From contig JAZQRM010000003.1 in NCBI GenBank assembly GCA_045629585.1, positions 1 through 54,845 on the forward strand: a stretch of DNA of 54,845 nucleotides, written 5' to 3'. The notes under the pieces are model-generated. The model was given only the letters and a program-made list of their open reading frames with translations. It was not told where the DNA came from and did not search any database. Both the position numbers and the translations under genes were made by a program. The stretch comes from Taishania sp045629585 (GTDB taxonomy: Bacteria > Bacteroidota > Bacteroidia > Flavobacteriales_D > Crocinitomicaceae). Each line of letters starts with the position of its first letter. The stretch's first letter is position 1. Shown one piece after another: positions 15,811-24,852 of the stretch.

Positions 15811-18800
15811 ATGAAAAGAAAAATACTACTTATTATACTGTTGAGTATGCAGTCAATTATATTGTATGCCCAAAAGGATACCTTGTTTTGGTTTTCTCCG
15901 CCAAAAATCACTCCCAGTATTTCAAATTTAACTACTAAACTCTATTTAAAATCGTTTAATGAATCTGCGATTGTTAGCGTGCAAGTACCTGCAAATAATG
16001 GTTTTGCAACCCAAATAATTTCTATTCCTGCGAATTCAATTCAAATTGTTGATTTAACAAGTGCCTTTGGGCAGATTTATTCTTCAGCAAATACGGTCAA
16101 TAATAATGGTGTTTTTATTGAATCTTCAAAACCTATTTCAGCAGAATGGGCAATCAATAATAGTACGATTAAAGAAGATTTTGTGCTAAAAGGTTCAATG
16201 GCTTTAGGAACGGATTTTTATACGATTGCGCAAAAGCAGTTTAATGTTGCAAATAGCGGAATGAGTGGTTTTAGTTTGGTCGCTACTGAAAATAATACGA
16301 CGGTCTTAATAACACCCAAAACAAATTCAACGACTTCCAACCAATCTAACGTCAGCTCGACGACAAGCATTGTATTACAACGTGGACAAACCTATTTCGT
16401 AAATAAAAATGATGCAAGCTTTAATGCTAATCTAACGGGTTCAATTGTTTCTTCAAACCATCCTGTTGCCGTAACTGTATATGAAGATATTACAAATGGT
16501 AATGGGTGTAGTGATTTGATAGGTGATCAGTTGATTAGCACTAAAGACCTCGGTAACCGTTTTGTTGTTCCTAGAATTGGTACGGAAGGTTTTGTTTATG
16601 TGATGGCTGTTGAAAATGGTACAGAAGTAACGTATAATGGAGCAAGTACTTTAACGGATAACTTGAGTTGGGGAGAAGCTGCACTGTTTCCTTTGAGTGC
16701 AGATTTTAATTTAATCTCTTCGAATAAAAAAGTGTATGTTTATCAAGTCGTAACAAAGGATTGCGAATACAGTGCTACTTTAGTTCCTAATGCTTCTTGC
16801 GCTGGTTCTTATATAACAAATGTCGTTCGTAAAACAAATGATGATTTTAGTGTTGTGCTATTTACGCGAAGTGGATTTGAGAGGCATTTTTCTTTGAATG
16901 GAAATCCAATTGATTTACAAGGATTGACTTATAATGCAATTCCAGGAACTAACGGTGAAATGGTGGGGATTGTTATCCCTATGAATGATGTTCCAGTTGG
17001 GCAGTTAATTCAGGTGGCAAATAGCATGGATGTATTTGCAGCGGCAACTTATAATGGAAGTGCTAACAATGGTTCATTTTATTCGTTTGCGAGTGATTAC
17101 ACGGTGACCACTTTTGCAAATGCAGGAAATAATAGTACAACTTGTGCTAATGTTGATTTTGAACTGAATGGATTAGTTGGTGGTGGTCCAATTACAGGTA
17201 TGTGGACTTCTTCCGGATATGGTTCTTTTGAGTCGTCAGAAACGAATCTTGTTAATCGGTATAGACCCAATCCTTTGGATGTGTTAATTAGTCCAATTAA
17301 GTTGGTGCTAACCACAACTGGTGATTGTCCTTCAAAACGTGATACTTTATTGTTAACTGTTAGCCCTTTGCCAATTGTTAATGCTTCTGTAGATCAGATC
17401 GTTTGTGCGAATAATAGTAATGTACAATTGAGAGGGACTGTTCAACAAGGTGCTACAACAGGGCGATGGACTACTCATGGAACTGGTGTTTTTGAACCTA
17501 ATGCCGAAACTTTAAATGCAGTTTATATCCCATCCAATCAGGATTTTCTTAATACGAATATCACGCTTACTCTTAGCTCAACGGATAATGGTTCGTGTGC
17601 GACGGAAATGGATCAAATGCAAATTACTTTTACCAATCCTGCAGTTGTCAATATACCTGATGATTCAATCGTTGTGTGTTTTAATAATAATGTAGTACAA
17701 TTGGAAGGAATTGTCAGCGGTTCATCAACAACAGGAAGATGGATTACGCAAGGTTCTGGAATGTTCTTTCCAAACAATATTGTTTTAAATACATCCTATC
17801 AACCTGGAATGGTTGACTTGACAAATAGGGCTATTTGGGTGTATCTCGAGTCGACCAATAATGGTCAATGTTTAGCAGTTAGAGATAGTGTTAAAGTGAT
17901 TATTACTCCTGCACCAATAGTGGATGCTGGATTAAATAGATTGATTTGTATGGATCAGGATACGATTCATCTAACAGGAACTGCGAATGCGCATTTTGGA
18001 GGTACTTGGTCTGGTGGTTTCGGGACTTTCGACAATCAAAATGCTTTGAATACCTTCTATACTATTTCGCAAGATGACAAAGAGAACGGCTCCGTTATTT
18101 TTACTTTACGTAGTGAGAATAATGCAAATTGTGTAGCAAATTCTGATTTAGTACAATTTAACTTTGTAGAAATACCTTTTGTCAATTTTACGATTGAAGA
18201 AGGTTGTCTTGATGCGCTTCAAACACTAACCAACTTTTCCTTACCTGGTTCGGGTTCAATTGACCAATCGATTTGGAACTTTGGGAACGATGAAATCGTT
18301 GAGTCACTAAATACGCGCTATAGATTCCCAAATGCGGGTAATTTTCCTGTGGAATTGACAATCGTAAATTCAAATGGTTGTCGTGCTACAGGAACCCAAA
18401 CAGCAATTGTTCATCAAAAACCAACTGCTGGATTTGATTATTCAACCGAGTGTAACTTTCAAACGGTATCGGTTCAATTTACTGATTTAGCAGCTGCAAG
18501 TGACGGAATCGCTTCGTATTTGTATGATTTGGGTGGGCAAGAGAATATTAGTACACCTGATTTTTCATTTGATTTCAAACAAGTGGGAACATATAATGTG
18601 TCTCAAATTGTTACCTCTATAAATGGATGTACGGATACGTTAATGCGAACGATTACCGTTGAACCATATCCAGTTGCTGGATTTGCTTATAATTTCACAT
18701 CTGCTTTGAATGTAGGAAGTACTTATAATTTTGTAGATACTTCTTCGAATGCTCAAATTTATTTTTGGGAATTGGGAAATGGGACTACACTTGATATTCA

Positions 18801-19203
18801 GCATCCAACAATCAATTATTTTGAAAATGGCTATTATAATATTGTACAATGGGTTTATAATAGTTTAGGCTGTTATGATTCAACAAGTTTGTGGATTGAA
18901 ATCAATACGATTACTTCTGATATTCAAACATTAATTCCAAATGTGATTTCGCCAAATGGTGATGGATACAATGATGTTTGGAAATTAGCATTCATTGAAA
19001 TGCTTTACCCAAATGCTGAAGTAACAATTTTTAATTCTTGGGGACAAGAGTTATTTGCTTCTAAAGGATATAAAGAACCTTGGGATGCAACCTTTAATGG
19101 TGAAGAATTACCAGACGGCAACTATTACTACATTATTAAATTAAACGATACGAAAGAGGCAATGTACAAAGGTGCGCTTTTAGTATTGAGATCGACAAAA
19201 TAA
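15811..19203 (+). CDS. T9SS-secreted surface protein with IgGFc-binding-like, Ig-like, PKD and CHU_C domains
   Basis: A 1130-residue secreted protein. Residues 1-20 are a signal peptide ending Leu-Tyr-Ala-Gln. Residues about 25-430 resemble the IgGFc-binding N-terminal domain: a Gly-Gln-Thr-Tyr strand, an Ile-Val-Ser-Ser-Asn-His-Pro-Val-Ala-Val segment, then Gly-Cys-Ser-Asp-Leu-Ile-Gly-Asp-Gln. About 435-789 are four Ig-like repeats of 85-90 residues, each with a Cys near its start. Three PKD-type domains follow, and residues about 1043-1130 form the CHU_C domain (Ser-Pro-Asn-Gly-Asp-Gly-Tyr-Asn-Asp-Val-Trp), a type B signal for T9SS export. Such proteins act as adhesins or gliding-related surface filaments in the family. 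The PorP/SprF gene starts 3 bases after the stop. Confidence 0.85.
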   Translation: MKRKILLIILLSMQSIILYAQKDTLFWFSPPKITPSISNLTTKLYLKSFNESAIVSVQVPANNGFATQIISIPANSIQIVDLTSAFGQIYSSANTVNNNGVFIESSKPISAEWAINNSTIKEDFVLKGSMALGTDFYTIAQKQFNVANSGMSGFSLVATENNTTVLITPKTNSTTSNQSNVSSTTSIVLQRGQTYFVNKNDASFNANLTGSIVSSNHPVAVTVYEDITNGNGCSDLIGDQLISTKDLGNRFVVPRIGTEGFVYVMAVENGTEVTYNGASTLTDNLSWGEAALFPLSADFNLISSNKKVYVYQVVTKDCEYSATLVPNASCAGSYITNVVRKTNDDFSVVLFTRSGFERHFSLNGNPIDLQGLTYNAIPGTNGEMVGIVIPMNDVPVGQLIQVANSMDVFAAATYNGSANNGSFYSFASDYTVTTFANAGNNSTTCANVDFELNGLVGGGPITGMWTSSGYGSFESSETNLVNRYRPNPLDVLISPIKLVLTTTGDCPSKRDTLLLTVSPLPIVNASVDQIVCANNSNVQLRGTVQQGATTGRWTTHGTGVFEPNAETLNAVYIPSNQDFLNTNITLTLSSTDNGSCATEMDQMQITFTNPAVVNIPDDSIVVCFNNNVVQLEGIVSGSSTTGRWITQGSGMFFPNNIVLNTSYQPGMVDLTNRAIWVYLESTNNGQCLAVRDSVKVIITPAPIVDAGLNRLICMDQDTIHLTGTANAHFGGTWSGGFGTFDNQNALNTFYTISQDDKENGSVIFTLRSENNANCVANSDLVQFNFVEIPFVNFTIEEGCLDALQTLTNFSLPGSGSIDQSIWNFGNDEIVESLNTRYRFPNAGNFPVELTIVNSNGCRATGTQTAIVHQKPTAGFDYSTECNFQTVSVQFTDLAAASDGIASYLYDLGGQENISTPDFSFDFKQVGTYNVSQIVTSINGCTDTLMRTITVEPYPVAGFAYNFTSALNVGSTYNFVDTSSNAQIYFWELGNGTTLDIQHPTINYFENGYYNIVQWVYNSLGCYDSTSLWIEINTITSDIQTLIPNVISPNGDGYNDVWKLAFIEMLYPNAEVTIFNSWGQELFASKGYKEPWDATFNGEELPDGNYYYIIKLNDTKEAMYKGALLVLRSTK
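17113..18180 (+). repeat. Four coding Ig-like repeats
   Basis: Four consecutive units of about 260-270 bases in the first adhesin gene encode domains with a shared pattern: a Cys shortly after the start, a Gly-x-Trp-x-x-x-Gly-x-Gly-x-Phe segment, an Asn-x-x-Tyr-x-Pro strand, and a Leu-x-Ser-Thr-x-Asn-Gly-x-Cys segment. The units are diverged at DNA level, so the repeat is best seen in protein. Confidence 0.75.
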
Positions 19204-19206
19204 GCT

Positions 19207-20169
19207 ATGAGAACTACTTATTTGTTATTTGTACTACTTACTGGATTGTGGAGTACAAGTTATGGTCAACAGATTGGACAGTTTTCCAATTTTGACATGA
19301 ATAAATTCTATTACAACCCGGCCTATGCAGGGTCAACAGAACTTACGGTTTTAAACGCCTCTTTCCGTAATCAATGGACAGGATTTAAAGATGCTCCTCG
19401 AAATATTAACGTTAATGTATCAGGTTCATTGAGAAATCAAGGGAAATATGGATGGGGTGTTGGTTTTATGAATCAACAATCAGGTTTAATGAATACAAGT
19501 GGTTTTCATTTGAATTACGCGCAGCACTTTACCCTCAAAAAAGAGTTAAAATTAGCCTTTGGTATCCAACCCGGATTTTTGCAATACAGGGTACGTTTAT
19601 ATGACGCCATTCTCGCGGATCAAGGAGATCAAACGTTGACAGGAAATGTATATTCAGCAAATGCAATTGATGTTAATCTTGGATTTAATTTGTACAACAA
19701 AAAATTCTTTGTAATGGGCTCCGCTCAGCGTTTACTATCTACGGATATTAAATTTACCAGCTACAACCAAAACTTAGCGTTTTATTTTAATGGAATTGCT
19801 GGATATAATTGGTTAATCGAAAAGAAAAAATTACTGATTCAACCCATGATTATGGTGCAATATACAAGTCCTGTTCCGTTACAATACGCAGCCATGTTAA
19901 AGTTTATGTATGATGATAAACTATGGGTGTCGGCCTCCTATCGATCTAAAGATATTGTCGGTGTAACAGTTGGAGTGAACTTTAAAAAACGATTCGGATT
20001 GTACTATGGTTATGACATGGCATTTGGTCCATTATTGAGACACAATACAGGTTCGCATGAAGTTGGGATTAGTTTTATCCTAAATAAGAAAAAACCTACG
20101 TTGGAAGAAGTTGATGAAGAATTAAATAATAGCATTTTGGAATCTACAAAGGTTCCGGAAAAGAAATAA
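19207..20169 (+). CDS. PorP/SprF-family outer-membrane protein (first copy)
   Basis: A 320-residue protein with a signal peptide ending Ser-Tyr-Gly-Gln and the PorP/SprF-family start: a Phe-Tyr-Tyr-Asn-Pro-Ala-Tyr-Ala-Gly-Ser motif, then Arg-Asn-Gln-Trp-Thr-Gly-Phe. The remainder alternates strands typical of an outer-membrane beta-barrel. In Flavobacterium, SprF is needed for secretion or attachment of the adhesin SprB, which is encoded next to it. By analogy, this copy is likely to serve the CHU_C protein encoded 3 bases upstream. A charged C-terminal tail (Glu/Asp-rich, ending Pro-Glu-Lys-Lys) extends beyond the barrel and may face the periplasm. Confidence 0.9.
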   Translation: MRTTYLLFVLLTGLWSTSYGQQIGQFSNFDMNKFYYNPAYAGSTELTVLNASFRNQWTGFKDAPRNINVNVSGSLRNQGKYGWGVGFMNQQSGLMNTSGFHLNYAQHFTLKKELKLAFGIQPGFLQYRVRLYDAILADQGDQTLTGNVYSANAIDVNLGFNLYNKKFFVMGSAQRLLSTDIKFTSYNQNLAFYFNGIAGYNWLIEKKKLLIQPMIMVQYTSPVPLQYAAMLKFMYDDKLWVSASYRSKDIVGVTVGVNFKKRFGLYYGYDMAFGPLLRHNTGSHEVGISFILNKKKPTLEEVDEELNNSILESTKVPEKK

Positions 20170-20178
20170 TACTACACT

Positions 20179-23100
20179 ATGAAAAAGATGAAATTCGTAT
20201 TTCTGTTATTACTTTTAGTAGTTACAAAAGGTATCAATGCTCAAATTGATACCACTTTTTGGTTAGGCGCGCCTTGGGTGACCGTGGGACACTCTGGGAA
20301 TGTACCTGTCAAATTGCATTTCTCCAGTTTTGATGAATTAACAAACGTAAGAATCTATCAACCAGCTGGCGGTTATGATACGACTTTTACCATGAATCCA
20401 AATAGCTTAAAGAGTGTTAATTTGAGTCACATTATTAATGCACTAGAAGCTAAACCAGCAAACCAAATCTTAAATTATGGAGTGAAAATTGAAACTTCTG
20501 CAATTGTTACAGTAGTTTATGAGGTTTCATCTTCGATAAATAATCCTGAGACCTACTCTTTAAAAGGTCAAAATGGATTGGGAACAGAATTCTTAACCCC
20601 TTTTCAAACCAGATGGTTTAACAATCCGGATTATAATCCAACACCAAAGCAAATGTTTACCATTGTTGCAACGGAAGATAATACACAGGTATGGATTACT
20701 CCTCGCACGGATGTAATTGGACATCCAGCTGGTGAAACTTATGGTGTTGTTTTAAATCGTGGACAAGTTTATACGGTTGAAAACATCTATACGACAACCA
20801 ATCAGCCAGGAAGCACTCTGTCGGGAAGTGTAGTAACAGCTAACAAACCTATTTCGGTTTTAATTTCAGATGATTCCGTTCGAAATGTTGATGGAGGGGG
20901 GTGTAGTGATTTGATGGGGGATCAATTGGTTCCAGTTGATGTACTAGGGGATGAGTATATCGTGAATAAAGGAAGTATGAATGAAAATTCTAGAGAAGGA
21001 GTTTTTATTGTGGCAACGGAGAATTTCACTGAAGTAGTTATTCAAACAGGTTTGACAACGCAAACACGTATGTTGAATAAAGGAGATACGTGGAATTTCA
21101 CGATCACAACTCCTTTGAACCATATTAAAGCGACTAAAAATATTTACGTTTTACAAGCTTCAGGTTTTGGTTGTGAATTAGGAGCAGCTATTTTGCCTCC
21201 GATTAACTGTGCTGGGTCCGATCAGGTAAATTTTACCCGTACGAATAATCAAGGTTTTTTCCTTAATCTTTTAATACCAAGTTCTGGACGAGCAAACTTT
21301 ACTTTAAATGGAGTGACAATCCCAGCTACAAATTTTAATATCGTTCCTGGAACAAATGGATTATGGAGTGGTGCGCAATTAGAATTTACAACCGCACAGA
21401 TTGCTGTAAACTCATCTAATACGATTCGAAATTCGACCGATTATTTTGCTTTGGGCGTCATTAACGGAGGATCAACATCTGGATGTTATTATCATTATAT
21501 GTCATCCTTTGTGCGTAAAACAAAAGTCAATGCAGGATTGGATAATGTACTATGTGACGGAGAACCTTTTATTCCAATCAATGGTACAGTTAATGGGGCA
21601 ACATCGACAGGTATTTGGTCTGTGATCAATGGAAACGGGAATTTTTCAAATCCAACACAACTGCAAACAAGATATATTCCAACCACGCAAGATTATAATC
21701 AAGGAACAATTAGTTTCCTTTTATCTTCAACTGGAAGCTGCTTACCAGCAATGGATACCGTGAAATTTAATTTTATTAAAGCTCCTGTTGTTACTGCTGG
21801 TAATGATCTTACTTATTGCGCAAATAATATAGCGACCATCAATATTTCAGGGGGTGTTCAGTACGCAACTACTGCTGTTTGGAATAGTACGAATGGAGGT
21901 TCTTTCGGAAATGTAAATGATCTAGTGACAACCTACACTCCTTCCGCGCAAGAGATTTTGAGTGATAGTTCTATTCTCGTCCTGACTTCTGCTGGAAGTT
22001 TTAATGCTTGTCCAAACGCAAAAGATACGTTAATTATTCGCTTTACACCAGCACCAGTGGTTGATCCAGGTCCAGATTTTACCATTTGTTCCAATCAAAC
22101 CGAAATTAATCTAAATGGTGTAATAACAGGAATAACAAACACAGGTTCATGGTCCACAAATGGGTCGGGTGCATTTACACCGAGTCAAGATTTGTTAGAA
22201 GCAACTTATATTTTAGGGCAAAGTGACCTTGAGAACGGAATGGTTACCTTGTTTTTGACATCAACAAATAATGGAAACTGTAATCCGGTTTTAACAAGCT
22301 TCAATTTATCAATTATAGAGCAACCGACTATTTCCATTACTTCTGCAGATTCTATTTGTGCTTCTGCTGATATTGTTCAATTATCAGGGAGTATCTCCAA
22401 TGGTTTTGGTGCACAATGGTCAACAGCTGGATTTGGAAATTTGATCAATGCAAACACGCTTAATGCTATTTATAACTTAAATCCTGTAGATATTACAAAT
22501 GGATTTGTAGATATATTCCTTTCGACTGGTGGAGTTTGTCAATCGGTTAGGGATTCTGTTAGACTACATTTTATCGAAGCGCCAATTGTAGACGCTGGGG
22601 TAAACGGAATTCTTTGTGCAAATGAACTGATCCATGTACATGGTGCCATTTCTGGACCTGCAGCTCACGGTCAATGGCAATCGATGGGAACAGGAGCTTT
22701 TGATCAAGCAAACCAACTTTCGACAATTTATCGTCCATCAGCAGGTGATTTAATCAATGGATTTGTGGATCTTATTCTTGTATCAACGAATAATTATGGT
22801 TGCGATGTGCCCAATGATGTCGTGCGATACAACTTCAAAACAATTCCAGAAGCGCTCTTTACAGTAGCGGATGTGTGTGAAGGTGTTAATGCGGTTTTTA
22901 ACGATCAATCAACCATGGACAATGGAACAATCGTTGCTTGGAATTGGGATTTTTCTAATGGTATTATTTCAGTAACCGATCGTCCATTGCATGCTTTTGC
23001 AACGGGCGGAATTTATCCAATTCAATTGGTGGTTACATCTGATAATGGATGTACTGATACGATTGTTAAAAATCTAAATGTACATTTTAACCCAATTGCC

Positions 23101-23850
23101 AATTTTGATTTTACCACAGCTTGTGAAAATAACCCAATCTATTTTACAGACAGAAGTACAATCAATGGCGGATTAATTTCACAGTTTACCTACAACTTTA
23201 ATGATTTTGATTACTCAACTCGTCAAAATCCAACGCATTCTTTTGCCATTTCGGGGTCATTTCCAGTAACGCTTACGGTTGTGTCAAACTATAATTGTGT
23301 AAGTACGATTACCAATGTCGTTCCGGTAATTCAGAGTCCAACCGCTAGCTTTAATGCGACTCCTATACCTGCACTAGTTGGTGAAACGATAACATTTGAT
23401 GATGCATCTGTTGGAACAAACTTAATTACATGGTTCTGGGATTTTAATGACGGTCAATTCGGAAATGGAGAAACGGCTTATCATAATTATCAAGTAGGAG
23501 GGGTATACAATGTACAATTAACAGTGACGGACGGTAATGGTTGTTTTGATGTAGTTACTAATCCTATATCTGTTGAATTATTGCCCGTTCTACCTACAGG
23601 ATTCTCTCCAAATGGTGATGGTGAAAACGACGTATTCATCATTCGTGGAGGACCATTCAAAAGTGTTTTATTCAAAGTCTATTCTCAATGGGGGGAAGAT
23701 ATTTTTCAAACGGAGGACGGAAACGTTGGATGGGATGGAACATGGAAAGGTGAGCCCGCTCCTTTAGGAGTATACTCCTGGTATTTTAATGTGGAAATGG
23801 GGAACGGAACAATGATTAAGCGCTCCGGTGATGTTACTTTAATTCGCTAG
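20179..23850 (+). CDS. T9SS-secreted surface protein, second paralogue
   Basis: A 1223-residue paralogue of the protein at 15811. It has a signal peptide (ending Ile-Asn-Ala-Gln), an IgGFc-binding-like region at about 25-430 with a matching Gly-Gly-Cys-Ser-Asp-Leu-Met-Gly-Asp-Gln segment, five Ig-like repeats at about 449-893 and three PKD-type domains, each with a Trp-Asp-Phe or equivalent strand. A CHU_C type B sorting domain (Phe-Ser-Pro-Asn-Gly-Asp-Gly-Glu-Asn-Asp-Val-Phe) covers about 1139-1223. It should be exported by the T9SS and held at the surface. It lies 9 bases after one PorP/SprF gene and 2 bases before another. The ligand is unknown. Confidence 0.85.
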   Translation: MKKMKFVFLLLLLVVTKGINAQIDTTFWLGAPWVTVGHSGNVPVKLHFSSFDELTNVRIYQPAGGYDTTFTMNPNSLKSVNLSHIINALEAKPANQILNYGVKIETSAIVTVVYEVSSSINNPETYSLKGQNGLGTEFLTPFQTRWFNNPDYNPTPKQMFTIVATEDNTQVWITPRTDVIGHPAGETYGVVLNRGQVYTVENIYTTTNQPGSTLSGSVVTANKPISVLISDDSVRNVDGGGCSDLMGDQLVPVDVLGDEYIVNKGSMNENSREGVFIVATENFTEVVIQTGLTTQTRMLNKGDTWNFTITTPLNHIKATKNIYVLQASGFGCELGAAILPPINCAGSDQVNFTRTNNQGFFLNLLIPSSGRANFTLNGVTIPATNFNIVPGTNGLWSGAQLEFTTAQIAVNSSNTIRNSTDYFALGVINGGSTSGCYYHYMSSFVRKTKVNAGLDNVLCDGEPFIPINGTVNGATSTGIWSVINGNGNFSNPTQLQTRYIPTTQDYNQGTISFLLSSTGSCLPAMDTVKFNFIKAPVVTAGNDLTYCANNIATINISGGVQYATTAVWNSTNGGSFGNVNDLVTTYTPSAQEILSDSSILVLTSAGSFNACPNAKDTLIIRFTPAPVVDPGPDFTICSNQTEINLNGVITGITNTGSWSTNGSGAFTPSQDLLEATYILGQSDLENGMVTLFLTSTNNGNCNPVLTSFNLSIIEQPTISITSADSICASADIVQLSGSISNGFGAQWSTAGFGNLINANTLNAIYNLNPVDITNGFVDIFLSTGGVCQSVRDSVRLHFIEAPIVDAGVNGILCANELIHVHGAISGPAAHGQWQSMGTGAFDQANQLSTIYRPSAGDLINGFVDLILVSTNNYGCDVPNDVVRYNFKTIPEALFTVADVCEGVNAVFNDQSTMDNGTIVAWNWDFSNGIISVTDRPLHAFATGGIYPIQLVVTSDNGCTDTIVKNLNVHFNPIANFDFTTACENNPIYFTDRSTINGGLISQFTYNFNDFDYSTRQNPTHSFAISGSFPVTLTVVSNYNCVSTITNVVPVIQSPTASFNATPIPALVGETITFDDASVGTNLITWFWDFNDGQFGNGETAYHNYQVGGVYNVQLTVTDGNGCFDVVTNPISVELLPVLPTGFSPNGDGENDVFIIRGGPFKSVLFKVYSQWGEDIFQTEDGNVGWDGTWKGEPAPLGVYSWYFNVEMGNGTMIKRSGDVTLIR
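21523..22857 (+). repeat. Five coding Ig-like repeats
   Basis: The second adhesin has five units of the same roughly 90-residue kind as the first one, identifiable by an early Cys, a Trp in the first third (Gly-x-Trp or Ala-x-Trp), a Tyr-containing strand and a Leu-x-Ser-Thr segment. It has one unit more than its paralogue. Confidence 0.75.
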
Positions 23851-23852
23851 AA

Positions 23853-24845
23853 ATGAAAAAGTTTTTAATATATATACTAATGAGCTTGTGTTTAAATGGG
23901 CACGCTCAAGACATGCACCTAACGATGTATGACGCATCTCCTCTTTTTTTGAATCCTGCGATGACGGGAGTTGTGGATGCTGATTTCCGTCTACATGTAC
24001 AATACAGAACACAATGGAAATCCGTAAATTTTAAACCTTACAATTCCATGTTGGCAAGTTTTGATATGCCCTTTAAAAACTCAAAATGGAGTTTAGGGAT
24101 ACAAATTAGTAATTTCAGAGCTGGAACAGGAAACTTTAATGTATTGCAAGGACTCGTTTCTACCTCGTACAATACGGCGATTGATAAAAAACAAAATCAT
24201 GGATTAACTTTTGGTGTCCAGGCTGGAATAACTCAAAAATCGTTAGAATATCAATTACTGTCCTTTAACAATCAGTATTCGTACTATAATGGTGGGCATT
24301 TTGATATGTCAGCGGCTTCCAATGAAAATTTCGGGGCGGAGTCTAAGATAACACCTGCTCTTAATGCTGGAGTAATGTATTATTACGCAAAACAGCAAGC
24401 AAAATTAAATCCATTCATTGGGGTGTCTGTTTTTAATCTTTTACAATCTAAAGAATCGTTTTTTAATCAAGAAAACCGAATGACTATGCGTTTGTTAGTA
24501 CATGCGGGTACACGAATTAATTTTACCGAAACAATTTATCTGATACCAAAAGTGCTATTCTCTATGCAGAATAATTTCACCGAAACAACAGTCGCAGCAG
24601 AACTTGGATATTTCCTAAAAAGCAGTGATATACATCTTTTAGTAGGAGCTGTACATCGTATAAATGACGCGATGGTCATTACCGGAGGATTAAAATTTCA
24701 GAATTTTATTTTGAAAATGGGTTATGACGTAAATGTATCTCGATTATCGAGCGTTTCCAGTGGTAGAGGTGGATTTGAAGTGTCTTTAACCTACTTGAAT
24801 AGAAAAAATAAAAAGGAAAATAAAACAATTTGTCCAAGATTATAA
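23853..24845 (+). CDS. PorP/SprF-family outer-membrane protein (second copy)
   Basis: A 330-residue paralogue of the protein at 19207. It has a signal peptide (ending Gly-His-Ala-Gln), then Leu-Phe-Leu-Asn-Pro-Ala-Met-Thr-Gly, Tyr-Arg-Thr-Gln-Trp-Lys and beta-barrel strands to the end. The C-terminus is a short Lys/Asn-rich tail. It starts 2 bases after the second CHU_C protein and probably handles that protein at the outer membrane. The two PorP/SprF copies have clearly diverged, suggesting the duplication is old or that each is fitted to its own partner. Confidence 0.9.
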   Translation: MKKFLIYILMSLCLNGHAQDMHLTMYDASPLFLNPAMTGVVDADFRLHVQYRTQWKSVNFKPYNSMLASFDMPFKNSKWSLGIQISNFRAGTGNFNVLQGLVSTSYNTAIDKKQNHGLTFGVQAGITQKSLEYQLLSFNNQYSYYNGGHFDMSAASNENFGAESKITPALNAGVMYYYAKQQAKLNPFIGVSVFNLLQSKESFFNQENRMTMRLLVHAGTRINFTETIYLIPKVLFSMQNNFTETTVAAELGYFLKSSDIHLLVGAVHRINDAMVITGGLKFQNFILKMGYDVNVSRLSSVSSGRGGFEVSLTYLNRKNKKENKTICPRL

Positions 24846-24852
24846 TAAGACC

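Noticed and set aside
17113..22857. The repeat-rich adhesin region as a possible CRISPR or DNA tandem repeat
   Set aside because: The similarity is at protein level with units of about 90 residues and diverged DNA. There are no short identical direct repeats with spacers.
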